Assembly (NCBI RefSeq): GCF_023935105.1
Contig: NZ_CP096040.1
Coordinates: 2,914,001-2,978,000 of the forward strand
Length of the DNA: 64,000 nucleotides
Origin: Caulobacter segnis
GTDB lineage: Bacteria > Pseudomonadota > Alphaproteobacteria > Caulobacterales > Caulobacteraceae
Direction: 5' to 3'
Part shown: positions 27,987 to 37,786 of the stretch, in pieces
Numbering within the stretch: position 1 is the first letter of the stretch
Layout: each line of letters begins with the position of its first letter
Notes under the pieces: generated by a model
What the model was told of the DNA's origin: nothing
The model's database searches: none
Seen by the model: the letters and a program-made list of their open reading frames with translations, nothing else
Made by a program: the position numbers and the translations under genes

Positions 27987-30713
27987 ATGTCGAAGAAGAT
28001 GCTGATCGACGCAGCACACGCCGAAGAGACGCGTGTGGTCGTCGTGGACGGAACCCGGGTTGAAGAGTTCGATTTCGAGAGCCAGACCCGCAAACAGCTT
28101 CGCGGTAACATCTATCTCGCCAAGGTAACCCGCGTCGAACCCAGCCTGCAGGCCGCGTTCGTCGAGTACGGCGGCAATCGCCACGGCTTCCTGGCGTTCA
28201 ACGAAATCCACCCGGACTACTACCAGATCCCGGTCGCCGACCGTGAAGCGCTGATGCGTGACGACTCGGGCGACGACGAGGACGACACTCCGATCTCGCG
28301 TCGCGCCTCGGGCGGCGACGACGAGGACGACGTCAACGGCGGCGACCACGCGATCGACGACGATGACGACGACGTCGAGGAAGAGCTGGCGCGCCGCAAG
28401 CGCCGGCTGATGCGCAAGTACAAGATCCAGGAAGTGATCCGCCGCCGGCAGATCATGCTGGTCCAGGTCGTCAAGGAAGAGCGTGGCAACAAAGGCGCGG
28501 CCCTGACCACCTACCTTTCCCTGGCCGGCCGCTACGGCGTCCTGATGCCCAACACCGCCCGCGGCGGCGGCATCAGCCGCAAGATCACGGCGGTCACCGA
28601 CCGCAAGCGCCTGAAGAACGTCGTCCAGAGCCTGGACGTGCCGCAGGGCATGGGCCTGATCGTCCGCACGGCCGGCGCCAAGCGCACCAAGGCCGAGGTC
28701 AAGCGCGACTACGAATATCTGCTGCGTCTCTGGGAGAATATCCGCGAGAACACGCTGCACTCGATCGCGCCGGCGCTGATCTACGAGGAGGAAGACCTCG
28801 TCAAGCGCGCCATCCGCGACATGTACGACAAGGACCTGGACGGGATCTGGGTCGAGGGCGACGCCGGCTACAAGGAAGCGCGCGACTTCATGCGCATGCT
28901 GATGCCGAGCCAGTCCAAGAAGGTCTTCAACTACCGCGACCCGACCCCGCTGTTCGTCAAGAACAAGATCGAGGACCATCTGGCCCAGATCTATTCGCCG
29001 GTCGTGCCGCTGCGCTCCGGCGGCTACCTGGTCATCAACCAGACCGAAGCCCTGGTCGCCATCGACGTCAACTCGGGCAAGGCCACGCGCGAGCGCAACA
29101 TCGAGGCCACGGCCCTCAAGACCAACATCGAGGCCGCCGAGGAGGCCGCCCGCCAGCTGCGCCTGCGCGACCTGGCCGGCCTGATCGTCATCGACTTCAT
29201 CGACATGGATGAAGGCAAGAACAACCGCGCGGTCGAGAAGGTCCTGAAGGACGCTCTCAAGGACGACCGCGCCCGCATCCAGATGGGCAAGATCTCGGGC
29301 TTCGGCCTGATGGAGATCAGCCGCCAGCGTCGCCGCACCGGCGTCCTGGAAGGCACGACCCACGTCTGCGAGCATTGCGAAGGCACCGGCCGCGTCCGCT
29401 CGGTCGAGTCCAGCGCTCTGGCCGCCCTGCGCGCGGTCGAGGTCGAAGCCCTGAAGGGCTCCGGCGCCGTGATCCTGAAGGTCGCCCGCTCGGTCGGTCT
29501 CTACATTCTCAACGAAAAGCGCGCCTATCTGCAGCGTCTGCAGCAGACGCACGGCCTGCATGTCACCGTCGTGGTCGACGACAGCCTGCACGCCGGCGAC
29601 CAGGAGATCGATCGCACCGAACTGGGCGAGCGTATCGCCGTGGCCCCGGCCCCGTACGTCGACGAGGACGATGACTTCGACGCCGCCGCGTTCGAGGACG
29701 AGGAAGAAGACGACGAAATCATCGTCGACGAGGACGAAGAAGACGTCGAGCGCGAGGACACCGACGACGACGACGCCTCGGCCCGCAAGCAGGCCCGTGA
29801 CGACGATCGTGGCGACCGCAAGGGCCGTCGCGGCCGCCGCGACCGGGGCCGCAATCGCGGCCGTCGCGACGAGCGCGAGACGGAAACCGAGTCCGAGGGC
29901 GAGGAAGAAGAGGTCGACGGCGACGCCGATGACCGCGCCGAGTTCGGCGAGGACGACGATGGCGGCCGTCGCCGCCGCCGTCGCGGTCGTCGCGGCGGTC
30001 GGCGCGGCGGTCGCGAGGACGGTGATCGTCCGACCGACGCCTTCGTCTGGATCCGTCCGCGTGTCCCGTTCGGCGAGAACGTCTTCACCTGGCACGACCC
30101 GGCCGCCCTGGTCGGCGGCGCCAGTGAACCGCGCCGCCCGGCGCCGGAAGCCCGCGCCGAAGCCCCGGAGGCCGTCGAGCGTCCGGAACGCGCCGAGCGC
30201 CCCGAGCGTGAAGAGCGTCCCGCTCGCGAACGTGGCCGTCGCGGCCGTGACCGTGGCCGCCGCAACCGCGACGAGGCCCCGACGACCGAAACGGCTGTCG
30301 CCGAAGCGGCTCCGGCCGAGGTCGTGACCGCCGAACCGGCCGAGCCGTTCGAAGCCCCGATCCTGGCGCCGCCGGTGATCGCCGGTCCGCCGGCCGATGT
30401 CTGGGTCGAGCTACCGGAAGCCGAAGAGGCCCCGAAGAAGCCCAAGCGCGCCCGCTCGCGCGGCAAGAAGGCGACGGTCGAGGCCGCCGAGGCCGCTCCG
30501 GACGCTGTCGAGGCCGTGGCCGAGACGGTGACCGAGAGCGTCGCGGTGGTCCCGCCGGAGCCGGTCGCCGAACCCGTCGCCGAGCCGGTCGTTCAGGCCG
30601 CGCCTGAGCCCGAACCCGTCGCGGAAACGGCGCCGGCCACGCCGGCCGAGCCCGATCCGAACGAGATCACCACCCCGCCCGAAAAGCCCCGCAAGGGCTG
30701 GTGGCGCCGGTAA
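27987..30713 (+). CDS. rne: Ribonuclease E
   Basis: The main endonuclease for RNA decay and processing, and the core of the degradosome. The ATG at 27987 (MSKKMLIDAAHAEETRV) gives 908 residues. The S1 domain in the first 170 residues carries a long acidic insert (residues about 91-137, rich in D and E). The catalytic aspartates are in VAIDVNSGKATRERN and VIDFIDM near residues 358 and 405. The Zn-link reads CEHCEGTGR near residue 463. The C-terminal part is disordered, with acidic blocks, arginine-rich blocks for RNA binding and Pro/Ala/Glu stretches. It ends in EKPRKGWWRR, the GWW-type motif that recruits PNPase in Caulobacter. Confidence 0.95.
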   Translation: MSKKMLIDAAHAEETRVVVVDGTRVEEFDFESQTRKQLRGNIYLAKVTRVEPSLQAAFVEYGGNRHGFLAFNEIHPDYYQIPVADREALMRDDSGDDEDDTPISRRASGGDDEDDVNGGDHAIDDDDDDVEEELARRKRRLMRKYKIQEVIRRRQIMLVQVVKEERGNKGAALTTYLSLAGRYGVLMPNTARGGGISRKITAVTDRKRLKNVVQSLDVPQGMGLIVRTAGAKRTKAEVKRDYEYLLRLWENIRENTLHSIAPALIYEEEDLVKRAIRDMYDKDLDGIWVEGDAGYKEARDFMRMLMPSQSKKVFNYRDPTPLFVKNKIEDHLAQIYSPVVPLRSGGYLVINQTEALVAIDVNSGKATRERNIEATALKTNIEAAEEAARQLRLRDLAGLIVIDFIDMDEGKNNRAVEKVLKDALKDDRARIQMGKISGFGLMEISRQRRRTGVLEGTTHVCEHCEGTGRVRSVESSALAALRAVEVEALKGSGAVILKVARSVGLYILNEKRAYLQRLQQTHGLHVTVVVDDSLHAGDQEIDRTELGERIAVAPAPYVDEDDDFDAAAFEDEEEDDEIIVDEDEEDVEREDTDDDDASARKQARDDDRGDRKGRRGRRDRGRNRGRRDERETETESEGEEEEVDGDADDRAEFGEDDDGGRRRRRRGRRGGRRGGREDGDRPTDAFVWIRPRVPFGENVFTWHDPAALVGGASEPRRPAPEARAEAPEAVERPERAERPEREERPARERGRRGRDRGRRNRDEAPTTETAVAEAAPAEVVTAEPAEPFEAPILAPPVIAGPPADVWVELPEAEEAPKKPKRARSRGKKATVEAAEAAPDAVEAVAETVTESVAVVPPEPVAEPVAEPVVQAAPEPEPVAETAPATPAEPDPNEITTPPEKPRKGWWRR

Positions 30714-30726
30714 GGTGAACTGATCG

Positions 30727-30758
30727 CGGCCCGCGTGTCCTGACCGACGCGCGGGCCG
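30727..30758 (+). terminator. rne: Terminator-like hairpin after rne
   Basis: A perfect 9-bp stem (CGGCCCGCG at 30727-30735 and CGCGGGCCG at 30750-30758) with a 14-base loop, 13 bases past the rne stop. It lacks a T run, so it may act with Rho or protect the 3' end. Confidence 0.5.
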
Positions 30759-30885
30759 AAATCTTCGCGCCCTAAAAACGCCGTCCAGAATCGTCGCTAT
30801 GGGAGCTGAAACCCTTGTTCCCTCGCGTCGGACTTCCAAGTTAGACTGGTCGGGGTTCGCGGGGGCGCGATCTGGAGATCATTCG

Positions 30886-32316
30886 ATGACCTCGCGTAGC
30901 GGGCGCGCCGGAAGGCGTCAGGTGGGAAGGCGTCTGGGCGTGGCGTTGTCCGTCCTGTCGCTTCTCGCGTCCGGCGTTCCCCAGGTCGCCGCCGCCCAGG
31001 ACGACGGCCCCTCCCTGATCCGCGACACCGAGATCGAGGAGATCCTGCACCACGACGCCGATCCGATCTTCGCGGCGGCGGGCCTAGATCCCAAGAACGT
31101 TCGGATCCTGATCGTCGGCGACAGGTCGCTGAACGCTTTCGCGACCCAGGGCCTGCAAATGGGCCTGAACACCGGCCTAATCCTGCAGACCGAGAACCCC
31201 AACCAGCTACGCGGCGTCATCGCCCACGAGACCGGACACCTGGCCGGCGGCCATCCGATCCGCTCGGACGAGATGATGAAGGCCGGCCTCAAGCCGATGA
31301 TCCTGACCATGGGCCTGGGCATCCTGGCCGCCCTGGCCGGATCGCCGGACGGCGGCGCGGCCCTGCTGGCCAATTCGCAATACGCCGGCGCGCTCGGCGC
31401 ACTTGGCTACAGCCGCGAACAGGAGTCGCGCGCCGACCAGGCCGGAGCCGGCTTCCTGGAAGCCACGGGCCAGTCGGGCCGCGGCCTCGTCGAGTTCTTC
31501 GACAACTTCCGCTATCAGGAGGTCTTCGATCAGGCCCGCCGCTATGCCTATTTCCGCAGCCACCCCTTGTCTTCAGAGCGGATCGAGGTGCTGCGCAGCC
31601 GCGTCGAACGCCAGCCACACTACAGCGCCGTGGACACGCCCGAGGACCTGGCCCAGCATGAGGTGATGAAGGCCAAGCTGGAAGGCTTCCTGAACCCGCA
31701 GGTCGCCTTGATGAAGTACAAGGAGACCGACACCGGCTTCCCGGCCCGCTATGCGCGCGCCATCGCCTACTACCAGATGAAGGACCCCGACCGGGCCCTG
31801 AAGCTGCTGGACGGCCTGATCGCCGACCACCCCGACAATCCCTATCTGTGGGAACTGAAGGGCCAGATCCTGTTCGAGTTCAACCGGATCACCCTGGCCG
31901 AGGAGCCGCAGCGCAAGTCGGTGCAGCTGAAGCCCGACGCGGCCCTGCTGCGCATCAACCTGGGCCAGACCCTGATCAGCCTGAACGATCCGGCCAAGAT
32001 CGAGGAAGGCGTCCAGGAGCTGAAGCGCAGCCTGCTGAACGATCCCGACAACGCCGTGACGTGGAGACTGCTGGCCCAGGCCTACGATACCCAGAAGAAG
32101 GACGGCGAGGCCCGCCTGGCCACCGCCGAGCAGTATTACTCGCTGGGCGCCGTGCGCGAGGCCAAGGTCTTCGCCATGCGAGCCCGGGAGCTGCTGCCCA
32201 AGAACACGCCGGACTGGCGCCGGGCCACCGACATCGTCCTGGCGTCCCGACCGTCCAACCAGGACCTGAAGGACCTGGCCAAGGACAGCGCCATGCCATC
32301 CAACCTCGGGCGCTAA
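30886..32316 (+). CDS. M48 family metalloprotease with TPR region (BepA-like)
   Basis: A periplasmic protease/chaperone of the BepA (YfgC) type, which helps in outer-membrane protein assembly and quality control. The ATG at 30886 has GGAG eight bases upstream and gives 476 residues with a signal peptide ending about residue 37 (VPQVAAAQ). The zinc motif is HETGH near residue 113, and the third ligand glutamate is in SREQESRADQAG near residue 175. The C-terminal 200 residues are helical repeats (YQMKDPDRALKLLDGLIADHPDNPYLWELKG). It lies 35 bases before the DsbA-like gene, likely one unit. Confidence 0.88.
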   Translation: MTSRSGRAGRRQVGRRLGVALSVLSLLASGVPQVAAAQDDGPSLIRDTEIEEILHHDADPIFAAAGLDPKNVRILIVGDRSLNAFATQGLQMGLNTGLILQTENPNQLRGVIAHETGHLAGGHPIRSDEMMKAGLKPMILTMGLGILAALAGSPDGGAALLANSQYAGALGALGYSREQESRADQAGAGFLEATGQSGRGLVEFFDNFRYQEVFDQARRYAYFRSHPLSSERIEVLRSRVERQPHYSAVDTPEDLAQHEVMKAKLEGFLNPQVALMKYKETDTGFPARYARAIAYYQMKDPDRALKLLDGLIADHPDNPYLWELKGQILFEFNRITLAEEPQRKSVQLKPDAALLRINLGQTLISLNDPAKIEEGVQELKRSLLNDPDNAVTWRLLAQAYDTQKKDGEARLATAEQYYSLGAVREAKVFAMRARELLPKNTPDWRRATDIVLASRPSNQDLKDLAKDSAMPSNLGR

Positions 32317-32351
32317 AGCCGCCCTCCTCCTTCCAAGACTTCGAGATCTAG

Positions 32352-33098
32352 ATGACCCTGTTTCGTCGCGCCGCGACCCTCGCCGTTCCGCTGGCCATCG
32401 CCGGCCTGACCCTCACCGGCTGCGAACGGCCCGAACCCAAACCCAGCAAGCTGTTCGGTGAGAAGGTCCGCGCCTACCTGCTCGAGCACCCCGAGGTGCT
32501 GATGGAAGCCAGCCAGAAGCTGCAGGAAAAGCAGGCCGCCCAGCAGGCCGCCTCGTCGCAGAAGGCGATCGGCCAGTATCGCCAGGCCATCGAGCGCGAT
32601 CCGCGCGACATCGTCATCAATCCCGCCGGCTCGATCACGGTCACCGAGTTCTTCGACTATCGCTGCGGGTATTGCCGTCACGCCGCGCCCGAGATCGTCG
32701 AGCTGGTCCAGAAGAATCCCGACATCCGCCTGGTGCTGAAGGATTTCGTGATCTTCGGCCACGACAGCGAAGCCGCCGCCCGCATCGCCCTGGGCGCCAA
32801 GGACCAGGGCAAGAGCCTGGATCTCTATAAGGCGCTGATGGCTGAAAACGCCCTCGACGCCGCCGCCGCCTTGCGCATCGCCAAGGGCCTGGGCGTCGAC
32901 ATGGACAAGGCCAAGGCCGCTGGCGAAAGCCAGGCCGTGACCCAGCATCTGGCCGACACCGAAGCCCTGGCCAAGACCCTGGCGCTGTCGGGCACCCCGG
33001 CCTTCATCGTCGGCGACACCCTGATCCCGGGCGCCGACATCAACGCCCTGAAGCTGGCGATCGAACAGACACGCGCCAGCAAGGTCAAGGCGGGGTGA
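32352..33098 (+). CDS. DsbA-family thiol:disulfide oxidoreductase, lipoprotein
   Basis: A 248-residue thioredoxin-fold protein of the DsbA/Com1-like family. The N-terminus has a lipobox (LTLTGC near residue 26), so it should be lipid-anchored. Residues 45-75 resemble the N-terminal helical extension of Scs/DsbA-like proteins. The redox motif is RCGYC near residue 107, and the cis-proline loop is SGTPAF near residue 217. It would form or exchange disulfides in the periplasm. It follows the M48 protease gene, so both may serve envelope protein quality. A REP-like arm begins nine bases after its stop. Confidence 0.88.
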   Translation: MTLFRRAATLAVPLAIAGLTLTGCERPEPKPSKLFGEKVRAYLLEHPEVLMEASQKLQEKQAAQQAASSQKAIGQYRQAIERDPRDIVINPAGSITVTEFFDYRCGYCRHAAPEIVELVQKNPDIRLVLKDFVIFGHDSEAAARIALGAKDQGKSLDLYKALMAENALDAAAALRIAKGLGVDMDKAKAAGESQAVTQHLADTEALAKTLALSGTPAFIVGDTLIPGADINALKLAIEQTRASKVKAG

Positions 33099-33106
33099 TG
33101 GGCCGT

Positions 33107-33135
33107 CCTCGCCCTTCGACAAGCTCAGGGTGAGG
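33107..33135 (+). repeat. REP-like palindrome, left arm
   Basis: A 29-base sequence containing CCCTTCGACAAGCTCAGGG. Its reverse complement recurs at 34217-34245 with a single mismatch. Sequences of this type are widespread intergenic repeats in several high-GC genomes. It lies just after the DsbA-like gene. Confidence 0.75.
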
Positions 33136-33161
33136 ACTACTTTTGGCTCAGCGCATCACTA

Positions 33162-34210
33162 GAGCGTCGGACATGAAATCGGAATCGAAGGGATTCCAGG
33201 TTTGCGCGAAGCATGATTCACCGTGGTTGGAGGTGGATCATGGGCAAGAGCTATTCGGGTGATCTTCGAGATCGGATCATTGGCTACGTCAGCGCCGGTG
33301 GATCACGTCGTGGTGCGGCCAAGCACTTTGGGGTCAGCAACAGTTGCGCGGTGAAGCTGCTGGCGCGGGTGGAGCAGACGGGCTCTTGTGCGCCAGCGCG
33401 CCAGGGACGGCCGCCGGGAGACGGCAAGCTGGCGGCGCATCGGTCGTTCCTGATCGAACAGGTCGAAGCCAAGCCGGATATCACCCTGCCGCAACTGGCG
33501 GCCTTGCTGGAGGCGCAACGCGGGGTGAGCGCGGATCCCAGTTCGCTGTCGCGGGCGCTTCGCGCGGCTGGGTTCACATATAAAAAAAGCCCTGATGGCC
33601 TCGGAGCGCGCACGCGAAGCGGTGCGTGAACGGCGCAGGGAGTGGATCGAGCACCGCCAGCCCGTCATGCGCCAGCAGCCGGCGCGGCTGGTGTTCATTG
33701 ACGAGACGGCGGTCACCACCAAGATGACCCGGCTGCGCGGCCGCAGCCTGCGCGGTAAGCGCCTGGCGGCCGATGCGCCCTTCGGCCACTGGAGAACCCA
33801 GACCTTCATCGCTGGCCTGCGATGCGCGCAGCTGACCGCGCCCTGGGTGCTCGATGGCCCGATGAACCGCGACGCCTTCGACGCCTATGTCGAGACCCAG
33901 CTAGCGCCGACGCTCAGCCCCGGTGACGTCGTGGTTCTCGACAACCTCGCCGCCCACAAGGGACCAAGAGCCGTCCAGGCCCTCAAGGCGCGGGGAGCCT
34001 GGTTCCTGTTCCTCCCGCCCTACTCGCCCGACCTCAACCCGATCGAGATGGCCTTCTCAAAGCTAAAAGCCCATCTGCGCGGCGCCTGCGCTCGCACCTT
34101 CGACGACCTCTGGAGGGCCGTCGGCGACATCTGCAGCCTCTACGAGCCCCAAGAGTGCTGGAACTACTTCAAGGCCGCTGGCTATGCGTCACATTAAACG
34201 CACGATGCTC
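33162..34210 (+). mobile_element. IS630-family insertion sequence
   Basis: A 1049-base element with one transposase gene. It is flanked on both sides by TA (33160-33161 and 34211-34212), the target duplication expected of IS630/Tc1-type elements. Imperfect terminal inverted repeats begin GAGCGTCG on the left and GAGCATCG on the right (reverse complement). It sits between the two arms of a REP-like palindrome, so it entered that structure, or the loop of it. Confidence 0.85.
33240..34197 (+). CDS. IS630-family transposase, two frames joined at an A7 run
   Basis: The first frame (33240 to about 33587; ATG with AGGTGG upstream) holds an N-terminal helix-turn-helix of the winged type ([27 protein letters not shown]). 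The second (to 34197) holds the DDE catalytic core: D in VFIDETAV, D in [11 protein letters not shown], and E in [15 protein letters not shown], with 34 residues between the last two, as expected. The frames overlap at seven A residues (33582-33588); +1 (or -2) slippage there joins TYKK to ALMASER and gives about 318 residues. Slippage of this kind is known in the family, but a one-base run-length error would give the same picture. Confidence 0.85.
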
Positions 34211-34216
34211 TAGAAA

Positions 34217-34245
34217 CCTCACCCTGAGCCTGTCGAAGGGCGAGG
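34217..34245 (-). repeat. REP-like palindrome, right arm
   Basis: A 29-base inverted copy of 33107-33135 with one mismatch (CCTGTCGAAGGG against the left arm's complement). Without the insertion sequence, the two arms would form a hairpin with a loop of about 27 bases between the DsbA-like gene and thiG. Confidence 0.75.
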
Positions 34246-34261
34246 TTTCGGTCCCGCGACG

Positions 34262-35083
34262 CTAGATCAGCCCCGCCAGCGGCGAGCTGGGATCCGCGTA
34301 CAGCCGCTTCTGCATCCGGCCCGCCAGATACGCTTCCCGCCCGGCGATGACCGCGTGCTTCATGGCCTTGGCCATGCGGATCGGGTCCTTGGCTTCGGCG
34401 ATGGCGGTGTTCATCAGGATGGCGTCGCAGCCCAGCTCCATGCCGATCGCCGCATCGGAGGCCGTGCCGACGCCGGCGTCGACCAGAACCGGCACCTTGG
34501 CGTTCTCGACGATGATCCGCAGGTTCACGCGGTTCTGGATGCCCAGGCCCGAGCCGATCGGCGCGCCCAGCGGCATGATCGCCACGGCGCCGGCCTCTTC
34601 CAGCTTCCTGGCGTAGACCGGGTCGTCCGAGCAGTAGACCATGACCTGGAAGCCTTCGGCGACCAGCAGCTTCAGCGAGCGCAGGGTCTCTTCCATGTCG
34701 GGAAACAGGGTCTTGGGGTCGCTGAGAACCTCCAGCTTGACCAGCTCCCAGCCGCCGGCCTCACGCGCCAGGCGCAGGGTGCGCACGGCGTCCTCGCCGG
34801 TGAAACAGCCGGCCGTGTTCGGGAGATAGGTGAATTCCGTCGGCTTGACGTAGTCGACCAGCAGCGGCTGGCTCGGATCCGTCAGGTTCACCCGGCGCAC
34901 GGCCACGGTGACGATCTCCGCCCCGGCCGCGCGGGCGGCGGCGGCGTTGGTCGCATAGTCCTTGTACTTGCCCGTGCCGACGATCAAGCGCGAGCGGAAG
35001 GTGCGGCCGGCGACGGTCCAGGTTTCATCGTTGTCGATGCCATCAGGGGGGGTGACGGTGTCGGGGGAGACGTGCGCGTTCAT
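34262..35083 (-). CDS. thiG: Thiazole synthase ThiG
   Basis: Forms the thiazole ring of thiamine from deoxyxylulose phosphate, dehydroglycine or its equivalent, and ThiS thiocarboxylate. It has 273 residues and a TIM-barrel fold. Family segments: [53 protein letters not shown], and [12 protein letters not shown]. The first 22 residues are an extension. It lies 45 bases after thiS. No thiamine riboswitch is seen upstream. Confidence 0.95.
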   Translation of the reverse strand: MNAHVSPDTVTPPDGIDNDETWTVAGRTFRSRLIVGTGKYKDYATNAAAARAAGAEIVTVAVRRVNLTDPSQPLLVDYVKPTEFTYLPNTAGCFTGEDAVRTLRLAREAGGWELVKLEVLSDPKTLFPDMEETLRSLKLLVAEGFQVMVYCSDDPVYARKLEEAGAVAIMPLGAPIGSGLGIQNRVNLRIIVENAKVPVLVDAGVGTASDAAIGMELGCDAILMNTAIAEAKDPIRMAKAMKHAVIAGREAYLAGRMQKRLYADPSSPLAGLI

Positions 35084-35128
35084 GGGCGTGGTTTACCCCC
35101 CAGAAGCGCGCGTTTCAAATACGCAGGA

Positions 35129-35329
35129 TCAACCGCCGCCGATAAAAGTGACGATCTCGATGCGGTCGCCGTCGACCAGCGCCGTGTCGGCATAGGTCGA
35201 GCGCGGGGCGATCTCGAGATTGCGCTCGACCGCCACCTTGCGGGCGTCCAGGCCCAGCGACGTCACCAGATCGGCGATCGTGACCACGTCGGCCACGTCC
35301 AGCTCTTCCCCGTTTAGCAAAAGCCTCAT
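35129..35329 (-). CDS. thiS: Sulfur carrier protein ThiS
   Basis: A 66-residue ubiquitin-like protein whose C-terminal glycine is made a thiocarboxylate to supply sulfur to ThiG. The ATG at 35329 is preceded by GGAGGTGAG and fits the family length, so the longer frame is rejected. The C-terminus reads TFIGGG, with one glycine beyond the usual GG. It is the first gene of a thiS-thiG pair and is divergent from aroQ. Confidence 0.92.
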   Translation of the reverse strand: MRLLLNGEELDVADVVTIADLVTSLGLDARKVAVERNLEIAPRSTYADTALVDGDRIEIVTFIGGG

Positions 35330-35408
35330 CTCACCTCCGAAGCGAGCCGTGCTTGTGACCCGGCGGAACCGGCTATACAAGACCTCCCGGAATCGACGGC
35401 GGAGCCGC

Positions 35409-35849
35409 ATGGTAAAACCGATCCACGTGCTGAGCGGACCCAATCTCAACCTGTTGGGGACTCGCGAGCCCGAGATTTATGGCAGGGACACCCTCGATGA
35501 TGTCCGGGCGCGCTGTGAGGCGCGGGCGGCTTCGCGTGGCGTTTCGGTGGTCTTCCGCCAGTCCAACCATGAGGGCGTGCTGATCGATTGGGTGCAGGAG
35601 GCGCGTGAGTCGGCCTCGGCGCTCGTCCTCAATCCGGCCGGCTACGGCCACACCTCGATTGCGCTTCTGGACGCGCTCAAGACCTTGAGCATTCCGGTGA
35701 TCGAGTGCCACTTGTCCAACCCGGCGGCGCGGGAGGAATTCCGCCGCCACACCTTCGTTTCGCTGGCCGCCACCGGGATCGTCTCCGGCTTCGGCGCGGC
35801 GAGTTATGAACTGGCGATCGAGGCCGCCTTCGGCCTGATCCGCGTTTAA
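35409..35849 (+). CDS. aroQ: Type II 3-dehydroquinate dehydratase
   Basis: Third step of the shikimate pathway. It has 146 residues, typical for type II. Active-site segments: [16 protein letters not shown] with the catalytic tyrosine, RQSNHEG with the catalytic arginine region, [12 protein letters not shown], and [15 protein letters not shown]. The ATG at 35409 has GGAG seven bases upstream. It precedes accB by 61 bases in an order common in alphaproteobacteria (aroQ-accB-accC). Confidence 0.95.
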   Translation: MVKPIHVLSGPNLNLLGTREPEIYGRDTLDDVRARCEARAASRGVSVVFRQSNHEGVLIDWVQEARESASALVLNPAGYGHTSIALLDALKTLSIPVIECHLSNPAAREEFRRHTFVSLAATGIVSGFGAASYELAIEAAFGLIRV

Positions 35850-35910
35850 CAACGATATCGCCCGGCGTTTTCCGCCGCCGAGGCGCTTCAGAACAACAAG
35901 GTAAGCTTCC

Positions 35911-36423
35911 ATGTCGAACCCCAAGGCCCCCGCCGATCCGGTCGAAGCTCCGGCCATCGACGCCCGTCTGGTCCGCAAATTGGCGGACATCCTGAAGGAC
36001 ACGGGCCTGTCCGAGATCGAAGTCGAGCACGCCGGCCTGAAGATCCGCGTGGCCCGCGAACTGACCGCCGCGCCGATCAACTACGTCCAGGCGGCGGCTC
36101 CCGCCTACGCCCCAGCCCCGGCCGCCGCTCCGGCCCCTGTCGCCGCCGCGCCTGCGGCGGAACCCGCGCCGGCTCCGGCCGCCGCCCGGGGCGACGCCGT
36201 GAAGTCGCCGATGGTCGGCACCGCCTACCTCTCGCCCCAGCCGGGCGCCGACGCCTTCATCAAGGTCGGCGACACGGTCTCGGCCGGCCAGACCCTGCTG
36301 ATCGTCGAAGCCATGAAGACCATGAACCCGATCTCGGCTCCCAAGGCCGGCAAGATCGTCGAGATCCTGGTTGAAGACGCGCAGCCCGTCGAGTTCGGCG
36401 AGCCGCTCGTCGTCATCGAGTAA
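35911..36423 (+). CDS. accB: Biotin carboxyl carrier protein of acetyl-CoA carboxylase
   Basis: Carries biotin-bound carboxyl between the AccC and AccAD sites in the first step of fatty-acid synthesis. It has 170 residues: an N-terminal helical part (to about 50), a flexible Ala-Pro linker (about 57-90), and a C-terminal biotinyl domain with the biotinylated lysine in EAMKTMN near residue 135. Five bases separate it from accC. Confidence 0.96.
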   Translation: MSNPKAPADPVEAPAIDARLVRKLADILKDTGLSEIEVEHAGLKIRVARELTAAPINYVQAAAPAYAPAPAAAPAPVAAAPAAEPAPAPAAARGDAVKSPMVGTAYLSPQPGADAFIKVGDTVSAGQTLLIVEAMKTMNPISAPKAGKIVEILVEDAQPVEFGEPLVVIE

Positions 36424-36428
36424 CGCTC

Positions 36429-37775
36429 ATGTTCGACAAGATCCTGATCGCGAACCGGGGCGAAATCGCGCTCCGGGTTCACCGCGCCTGCAAGGAAATG
36501 GGCATCGCCACCGTGGCGGTCCATTCCGAGGCCGACCGCAACTCGATGTGGGTGCGCCTGGCGGACGAAAGCGTCTGCATCGGCCCCGCGCCCGCCGCCA
36601 AGAGCTACCTGAACATCCCGTCGATCATCGCGGCCGCCGAGATCACCGGGGCCCAGGGCATCCACCCGGGCTATGGCTTCCTGTCCGAGAACGCCCGCTT
36701 CGCCGAGATCGTCGGCGCGCACGGCTTCACCTTCATCGGTCCGAAGCCCGAGCATATCCGGATGATGGGCGACAAGATCACCGCCAAGCAGGCCGTGAAG
36801 GACGCCGGCATTCCGGTCGTTCCCGGCTCGGACGGCGGCGTCTCGACCGAGGAAGAGGCCTTCGAGGCCGCCGAGAAGATCGGCTTCCCCGTGCTGATCA
36901 AGGCCGCCGCCGGCGGTGGTGGTCGCGGCATGAAGGTCGCCCAGACGCGTGAAGACCTGGCCGAGGCGGTCTCGACGGCCCGCGCCGAGGCTCGCGCCGC
37001 GTTCGGCGACGACACGGTGTACATGGAGCGCTACCTCCAGAAGCCGCGCCACATCGAACTGCAGGTCATCGCCGACAGCCACGGCAACGTGGTCCACCTG
37101 GGCGAACGCGACTGCTCGCTGCAGCGCCGCCACCAGAAGGTGCTGGAAGAAGCCCCCTCGCCGGCCCTGTCCGCCGAAGGCCGCGCCAAGATCGGCAAGG
37201 TCGTCGTCGATGCGGTCAAGGCCATCGGCTACCTGGGCGTCGGGACCATCGAATTCCTGTGGGAGAACGACGAGTTCTTCTTCATCGAGATGAACACCCG
37301 CCTGCAGGTCGAGCACCCGGTCACCGAAGCCATCACCGGCATCGACCTGGTCCGTGAGCAGATCCGCATCGCCGCTGGCCTGCCGCTGTCGTTCACCCAG
37401 GAAGACGTCGTCTTCGAGGGCCACGCCATCGAGTGCCGTATCAACGCAGAGAACGCGCGGACCTTCACGCCGTCGCCGGGCACCATCACCGACTTCCACG
37501 CCCCTGGCGGCCTGGGCGTTCGCCTGGATTCGGCGATCTACACCGGCTACGCGATCCCGCCCTATTACGACAGCCTGATCGGCAAGCTGATCGTGCACGG
37601 CCGCGATCGCGCCGAGTGCGTCGCGCGCCTGAAGCGCTGCCTGGCCGAAATGGTCGTGGGCGGCGTCGAGACCACGATCCCGCTGTTCCAGGACCTTCTG
37701 GTGCAGCCCGACATCCTGGCCGGCGAATACGACATCCACTGGCTGGAACGCTGGATCAAATCCCAGGAGGCCTAG
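36429..37775 (+). CDS. accC: Biotin carboxylase subunit of acetyl-CoA carboxylase
   Basis: An ATP-grasp enzyme that carboxylates the biotin on AccB. It has 448 residues, the family norm. Segments: [21 protein letters not shown] at the start, the glycine-rich ATP loop [13 protein letters not shown] near residue 160, EAPSPAL near residue 240, and [14 protein letters not shown] near residue 290. It is in the aroQ-accB-accC-aat group. Confidence 0.97.
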   Translation: MFDKILIANRGEIALRVHRACKEMGIATVAVHSEADRNSMWVRLADESVCIGPAPAAKSYLNIPSIIAAAEITGAQGIHPGYGFLSENARFAEIVGAHGFTFIGPKPEHIRMMGDKITAKQAVKDAGIPVVPGSDGGVSTEEEAFEAAEKIGFPVLIKAAAGGGGRGMKVAQTREDLAEAVSTARAEARAAFGDDTVYMERYLQKPRHIELQVIADSHGNVVHLGERDCSLQRRHQKVLEEAPSPALSAEGRAKIGKVVVDAVKAIGYLGVGTIEFLWENDEFFFIEMNTRLQVEHPVTEAITGIDLVREQIRIAAGLPLSFTQEDVVFEGHAIECRINAENARTFTPSPGTITDFHAPGGLGVRLDSAIYTGYAIPPYYDSLIGKLIVHGRDRAECVARLKRCLAEMVVGGVETTIPLFQDLLVQPDILAGEYDIHWLERWIKSQEA

Positions 37776-37786
37776 GCGGGTTGGCG

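Noticed and set aside
35330..35408. Thiamine (TPP) riboswitch upstream of thiS
   Set aside because: The space is only 79 bases and shared with the divergent aroQ. No TPP core such as CTGAGA was seen in the right orientation.
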